Under the pieces are notes generated by a model, which was not told the origin of the DNA, did not search any database, and worked only from the letters and a program-made list of their open reading frames with translations. From an uncultured Collinsella sp. (lineage in GTDB: Bacteria; Actinomycetota; Coriobacteriia; Coriobacteriales; Coriobacteriaceae), in the NCBI GenBank assembly GCA_937997605.1, contig CALLFD010000212.1:1-7190 (forward strand): a stretch of 7,190 nucleotides of DNA, given 5' to 3'. The translations under genes were made by a program, and so were the position numbers. This document shows positions 5,134 to 7,190 of this stretch, one piece after another (the first letter of the stretch is position 1; the number at the start of each line of letters is the position of its first letter).

Positions 5134-6426
5134 CTAGGCCAGCGGGGCATCGCCCCTCTCGGCGCGCGCCCTCTCGATGAGCCCCGGCGTCAGGTCGAGA
5201 TCGCCGAGCGCCACGTCCCCCACGCCGTAGGCGTCCAGCAGCGCCGCCGCGTCCTCCCCGAGCATCGCCCTGAAGGCGCGCGCGGGCGTCGAGAAGCCGA
5301 GCGCGCCGCGGGGCTCGGAGTTCACGTGCGACATGGCCAGCGCCAGGTCCGCCGGGGCGAGCCGGTCGAACCTGAGTCCGGAGCCCTTGGGCAGCAGCTT
5401 CCTTATCTCGACGTGGTTTCGCTCGCAGGCGCCCTTCTGGTCGCTGCGGCGCGGGTCGCAGTAGAACAGCCTCGTCTCGCCCGGCCCCTCGCCGAGCAGC
5501 GCCGCGATCGCCGCCTCGTCGGAGAACTCCGTGCCGTTGTCGGTGAGCACGGCGCGGAAGACCCTGCCCATGCCGTCGGCGCCGAGGACCGCCCGGACGC
5601 CCTCCAGGGCGTCCGCGACGCACCCGGCGGTCTTCTCCGCCAGCGGCAGCGCGAGCTGGAGCCTGCTGGGGCGGTGCAGCAGCGTGAGCAGGCAGGCGGA
5701 GTCCTCCCGGGCCCCCTCGACGGTGTCCATCTCCCAGGCCGCGGCGCACGCGTCCTCCCCGAGGGCGAGGAACGCGGCGTACGACCTGCGGGCGGAGTGG
5801 CGCGTGGCCGCCCGGCCGGCGGCGCGCTTCCTCGGCCTGTAGCCGACCTTGCGCCTGAGCTCCATGTCGGTCATGCCGTCGTAGCCCGCCGAGACCCAGC
5901 GGTAGATCGTCGAGGGCGACAGGTCCACCGGGCCGCCGTTGCGCGCCGCCATCTGCTCGGGCGACAGCCCCCGGCGCAGGCAGTCCCTTATCGCCTCCAG
6001 CCTGGCCGCCGCGGCGGGCTCGTCGGCGTCTATCCCGCGCCTGGACGAGACGAGGACCGAGTCGGCGCACAGCTGCGCGGCCCGGGCCTCGTAGAAGACG
6101 TGGGGGCGGCGCTTGCAGCCGATCGCGCGGTACCGGCCGCAGCCGTCGCGGCATCGCGGCCATGCCGCCAGGCGCGGGCAGGCCGCCGACAGGTCGGCGG
6201 AGGCGTCCACGCGCTCGCCGCGCCTGGGCTTGGGCGCCGTCACGAACCTGTGCGACGCCACCTCGGCGCTCACCGTCGAGGGCGACCTGCCCAGCTCCCT
6301 CGCGATCTCCCTGCACGACGCCCTGCGCTCCAGCATCCTCTGGACCGTGTCCCGCTCGTGCCTCGTGAGCCTTCCGTAGGACCTCGGGACCGCCCTCGCG
6401 GAGCCCCTCTTCTTCTTTCCGGACAT
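5134..6426 (-). CDS. IS30-family DDE transposase
   Basis: A 430-residue transposase. I start it at the ATG at 6426, which has GGAGG 5 bases upstream; an in-frame ATG at 6486 lies in the 36-base palindrome and has no such site. Residues ~17-56 form the IS30 helix-turn-helix (YGRLTRHERDTVQRML, then REIARELGRSPSTVSAEV). Residues ~83-104 contain a cysteine set (CPRL, RCRDGC, GCKRR) like a small zinc finger, seen in a subset of IS30 enzymes. Residues ~165-180 (DLSPSTIYRWVSAGYD) are a second DNA-binding helix pair. The RNase H-like core has the catalytic triad Asp234 (WEMDTVEG), Asp296 (LTDNGTEF) and Glu335 (GACERNHVEIRKLLPKG). The reading frame is intact and all catalytic residues are present, so activity is plausible. 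It is longer than classical IS30 transposase (about 380 residues), owing to the cysteine insert. Confidence 0.95.
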   Translation of the reverse strand: MSGKKKRGSARAVPRSYGRLTRHERDTVQRMLERRASCREIARELGRSPSTVSAEVASHRFVTAPKPRRGERVDASADLSAACPRLAAWPRCRDGCGRYRAIGCKRRPHVFYEARAAQLCADSVLVSSRRGIDADEPAAAARLEAIRDCLRRGLSPEQMAARNGGPVDLSPSTIYRWVSAGYDGMTDMELRRKVGYRPRKRAAGRAATRHSARRSYAAFLALGEDACAAAWEMDTVEGAREDSACLLTLLHRPSRLQLALPLAEKTAGCVADALEGVRAVLGADGMGRVFRAVLTDNGTEFSDEAAIAALLGEGPGETRLFYCDPRRSDQKGACERNHVEIRKLLPKGSGLRFDRLAPADLALAMSHVNSEPRGALGFSTPARAFRAMLGEDAAALLDAYGVGDVALGDLDLTPGLIERARAERGDAPLA

Positions 6427-6479
6427 GCCGTCCTCCGATCTCCCGGGGCCGGCCGATCCGGCCCTCAGGGTATCGGGTT

Positions 6480-6515
6480 CCCACATTCATCCGCACATGT
6501 GCGGATGAATGTGGG
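6480..6515. repeat. Perfect 36-base palindrome in the transposase leader
   Basis: An uninterrupted palindrome with 18-base arms, from CCCACATTCATCC outward to GGATGAATGTGGG, centred on CACATGTG. It lies 2 bases inside the right inverted repeat and 53 bases before the transposase ATG. In RNA it would form a very stable hairpin in any transcript entering from outside. Confidence 0.9.
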
Positions 6516-6517
6516 AG

Positions 6518-6542
6518 GTGTTCGGATGAAGTTGATAATCAA
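6518..6542 (-). repeat. IS30 right inverted repeat
   Basis: 25 bases that, read on the minus strand, begin TTGATT and end CCGAACAC. It is the end closest to the transposase start and lies next to the 36-base palindrome. Confidence 0.7.
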
Positions 6543-6544
6543 GG

Positions 6545-6557
6545 CTTCGATAGCAAA
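6545..6557 (+). repeat. Right copy of 13-base target duplication
   Basis: CTTCGATAGCAAA, abutting the right end of the IS30 element; identical to 4895-4907. Confidence 0.75.
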
Positions 6558-6609
6558 CGCAATTTGGTTTTTGAAATATGGACGAATTCCTTGTCAGGAG
6601 GGTAGAATG

Positions 6610-6681
6610 ATGCCGACGGCAGCCCAAGTTGTAGAGAGCTGGGCAGAGCCGTTGCTTAATGAAGTTGGGTCATCGTCTTAG
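6610..6681 (+). CDS. Possible 23-aa peptide MPTAAQVVESW...
   Basis: A tiny frame with a strong AGGAGGG site (6596-6602) 7 bases before the ATG at 6610 (another ATG is at 6607). The product MPTAAQVVESWAEPLLNEV plus GSSS looks like one amphipathic helix. If the IS is removed, a 21-codon frame starting at 4890 (MNFDSKR, then NLVFEIWTN...) would end with TAG at 6603-6605, just before this start, suggesting a coupled pair of which the first was cut by the IS. Its stop (TAG 6679-6681) overlaps the stop of the convergent gene on the minus strand. There is no homology I recognise; it may be a leader peptide, a chance frame or part of an antisense transcript. Confidence 0.3.
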   Translation: MPTAAQVVESWAEPLLNEVGSSS

Positions 6682-6803
6682 CGACGGTGGCCTTTCTTTT
6701 TGGGCTTCGAGCCCTGCTTGAGTGCCTTGGAAAGGCCGACAAGGGCCGTGAGGAGCGAGACCATAGCGGTCAGGAGCTTCACGAGCTCGGTGAAATCGGT
6801 CAT
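6678..6803 (-). CDS. Small hydrophobic peptide with basic tail, 41 aa
   Basis: ATG at 6803 is preceded by GGGAGGTG with about 8 bases to the start, one of the best ribosome binding sites in the window; an ATG two codons upstream (6809) is too close to that site. The product begins MTDFTELVKLLTAMVSLLTA, continues LVGLSKALKQ and ends GSKPKKKGHRR: one 20-25-residue hydrophobic or amphipathic helix followed by a Lys/Arg tail. That shape is typical of small membrane peptides, including type I toxins and holin-like toxins, but I find no diagnostic motif. It has its own promoter (6896-6923) and a leader of about 85 bases, and converges on the 23-codon frame with overlapping stop codons. It is a real gene with good likelihood; the toxin role is a guess. 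Confidence 0.6.
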   Translation of the reverse strand: MTDFTELVKLLTAMVSLLTALVGLSKALKQGSKPKKKGHRR

Positions 6804-6895
6804 GGGCATCACCTCCCATCGGATGGAGGGCTCTGCCCGGCACGAGGGCTGCCGACAGCAAGGACGATTCTATCAGAGCGGCTGACTCCCGCCCG

Positions 6896-6923
6896 ATATT
6901 ACCATCCCACTGCGCCTGTGCAA
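6896..6923 (-). promoter_or_regulatory. Promoter of the 41-aa gene
   Basis: On the minus strand: -35 TTGCAC (6923-6918), a 16-base spacer, and extended -10 TGG-TAATAT (ending at 6896). The -35 abuts the T-run of the terminator immediately upstream. Confidence 0.6.
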
Positions 6924-6951
6924 AAAAGAGGGCCGCCAAACAGCGACCCTC
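6922..6951 (-). terminator. Intrinsic terminator reading leftwards
   Basis: 9-base stem (6943-6951 with 6928-6936; one G-U pair in RNA), 6-base loop, then six U on the minus strand. It insulates the 41-aa gene from minus-strand transcription arising to the right, yet no minus-strand gene is visible between it and 7048. Confidence 0.8.
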
Positions 6952-6976
6952 CAGCGAAAGTGCATGTTATTTAAGA

Positions 6977-7006
6977 CAGTCAAATTCTTTGAATAACAAA
7001 TGACTG
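6977..7006. repeat. Inverted repeat CAGTCA ... TGACTG over a promoter
   Basis: Arms at 6977-6982 and 7001-7006 flank the -35 region of the promoter for the gene at 7049, as an operator might. A second pair, GTTATT (6966-6971) and AATAAC (6994-6999), interleaves with it. Confidence 0.35.
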
Positions 7007-7015
7007 CTGTATAAT
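6988..7015 (+). promoter_or_regulatory. Promoter of the gene at 7049
   Basis: TTTGAA (6988-6993), 16-base spacer, perfect TATAAT (7010-7015), placed about 33 bases before the start codon. Confidence 0.65.
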
Positions 7016-7048
7016 TACATAATAAAGTTCAGCCGGAAGGAGCGAACG

Positions 7049-7190
7049 ATGAAAAGCAAACGATTTGCCCTGAATGCACTTCTGGTAGTAGCAATATTGA
7101 CGCTCTTCGTCTTTTCGGACTCATACATGAATCAGCCAAGATTTGGATATGCTTTATACGCTGTGTTTTCCGGCGAAACAACTTACAACA
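7049..7190 (+). CDS. Start of a secreted or membrane-anchored protein, 3' end cut by the window
   Basis: ATG at 7049 with AAGGAG (7037-7042) 6 bases upstream and a good promoter before it. The visible 47 residues begin MKSKRFALNALLVVAILTLF: a positive N-region and a hydrophobic stretch of about 17 residues, i.e. a signal peptide or N-terminal membrane anchor. After it come SDSYMNQPRFGYALYAVFSG and ETTYN. No Cys of a lipobox is seen. Codons are more AT-rich than in the left block, fitting an accessory gene. There is too little sequence to assign a family. Confidence 0.7.
   Translation, partial: MKSKRFALNALLVVAILTLFVFSDSYMNQPRFGYALYAVFSGETTYN

Larger units (their letters stand above)
4908..6544 (-). 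mobile_element. IS30-family insertion sequence, about 1.64 kb
   Basis: One intact transposase gene (5134-6426, minus strand) lies between imperfect inverted repeats at 4910-4934 and 6518-6542: 19 of 25 positions match when the right end is reversed, with TTGATT at the outer tip and CCGAACAC at the inner end. The 13-base direct repeats CTTCGATAGCAAA flank the element at exactly 4907/4908 and 6544/6545. IS30 elements commonly duplicate 2-3 bases, so an alternative reading is a GG duplication (4908-4909 and 6543-6544) with insertion between two pre-existing tandem 13-mers. Both ends and the transposase look intact, so it may be active. Its GC content is clearly above that of the sequence on either side, which points to arrival from another genome or replicon context. 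Confidence 0.85.

Noticed and set aside
5129..6496. Second minus-strand open frame over the transposase gene (455 codons)
   Set aside because: It is frame-shifted relative to the transposase and gives an Arg/Gly-rich sequence without motifs; a GC-rich shadow.
5026..6681. Long open frame on the plus strand across the IS (551 codons)
   Set aside because: It is antisense to the transposase in GC-rich DNA; its product is a low-complexity Arg/Ala/Gly/Pro sequence with no domain, while the minus-strand frame has an intact IS30 DDE core.

Overview
The window looks like part of a GC-rich Actinomycetota chromosome, most likely class Coriobacteriia and close to Collinsella. That placement is an inference from base composition, protein flavour and gene order; nothing in the window proves it. 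A conserved housekeeping block lies on the left and an accessory region on the right, with a tRNA gene as the boundary.

Left block (1-2450, + strand). A tight three-gene run holds the 3' end of a NIF3/YbgI-like metal protein, a coiled-coil zinc-ribbon protein (COG1579 type) that overlaps it by ATGA, and coaBC, the bifunctional flavoprotein of coenzyme A synthesis, 2 bases further on. A short promoter follows, then tRNA-Pro(GGG) and a strong intrinsic terminator.

Middle (2450-4560). About 400 bases without a convincing gene lead to a minus-strand gene whose product joins a Flp/Tad-type IVb prepilin N-terminus to a glycine-rich linker and a DUF6273-like domain at the C-terminus. It looks like a surface-displayed adhesive pilin or pseudopilin. 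Its leader carries a run of seven G and two ATG codons in different frames 4 bases apart, which suggests on/off or level switching by slippage. It has its own terminator. A small unknown gene (4078-4371) is divergent from it, and the two may share a bidirectional promoter.

Right (4560-7190). An IS30-family insertion sequence (about 1.64 kb, transposase on the minus strand) has imperfect 25-base inverted repeats and sits between two flush copies of a 13-base sequence, an unusually long target duplication for this family. It carries a perfect 36-base palindrome between its right end and the transposase gene. It landed in a region with short open frames on both strands that are rejoined when the insertion is removed in silico. 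Beyond it are a 41-codon minus-strand gene for a small amphipathic/hydrophobic basic-tailed peptide with a strong promoter and ribosome binding site, converging on a tiny plus-strand frame, and finally the start of a gene for a secreted or membrane-anchored protein of unknown function.

The housekeeping genes form one transcription unit. The accessory genes are mostly single units with their own promoters and terminators, as expected of a variable locus next to a tRNA gene. No integrase, CRISPR array or rRNA is present.
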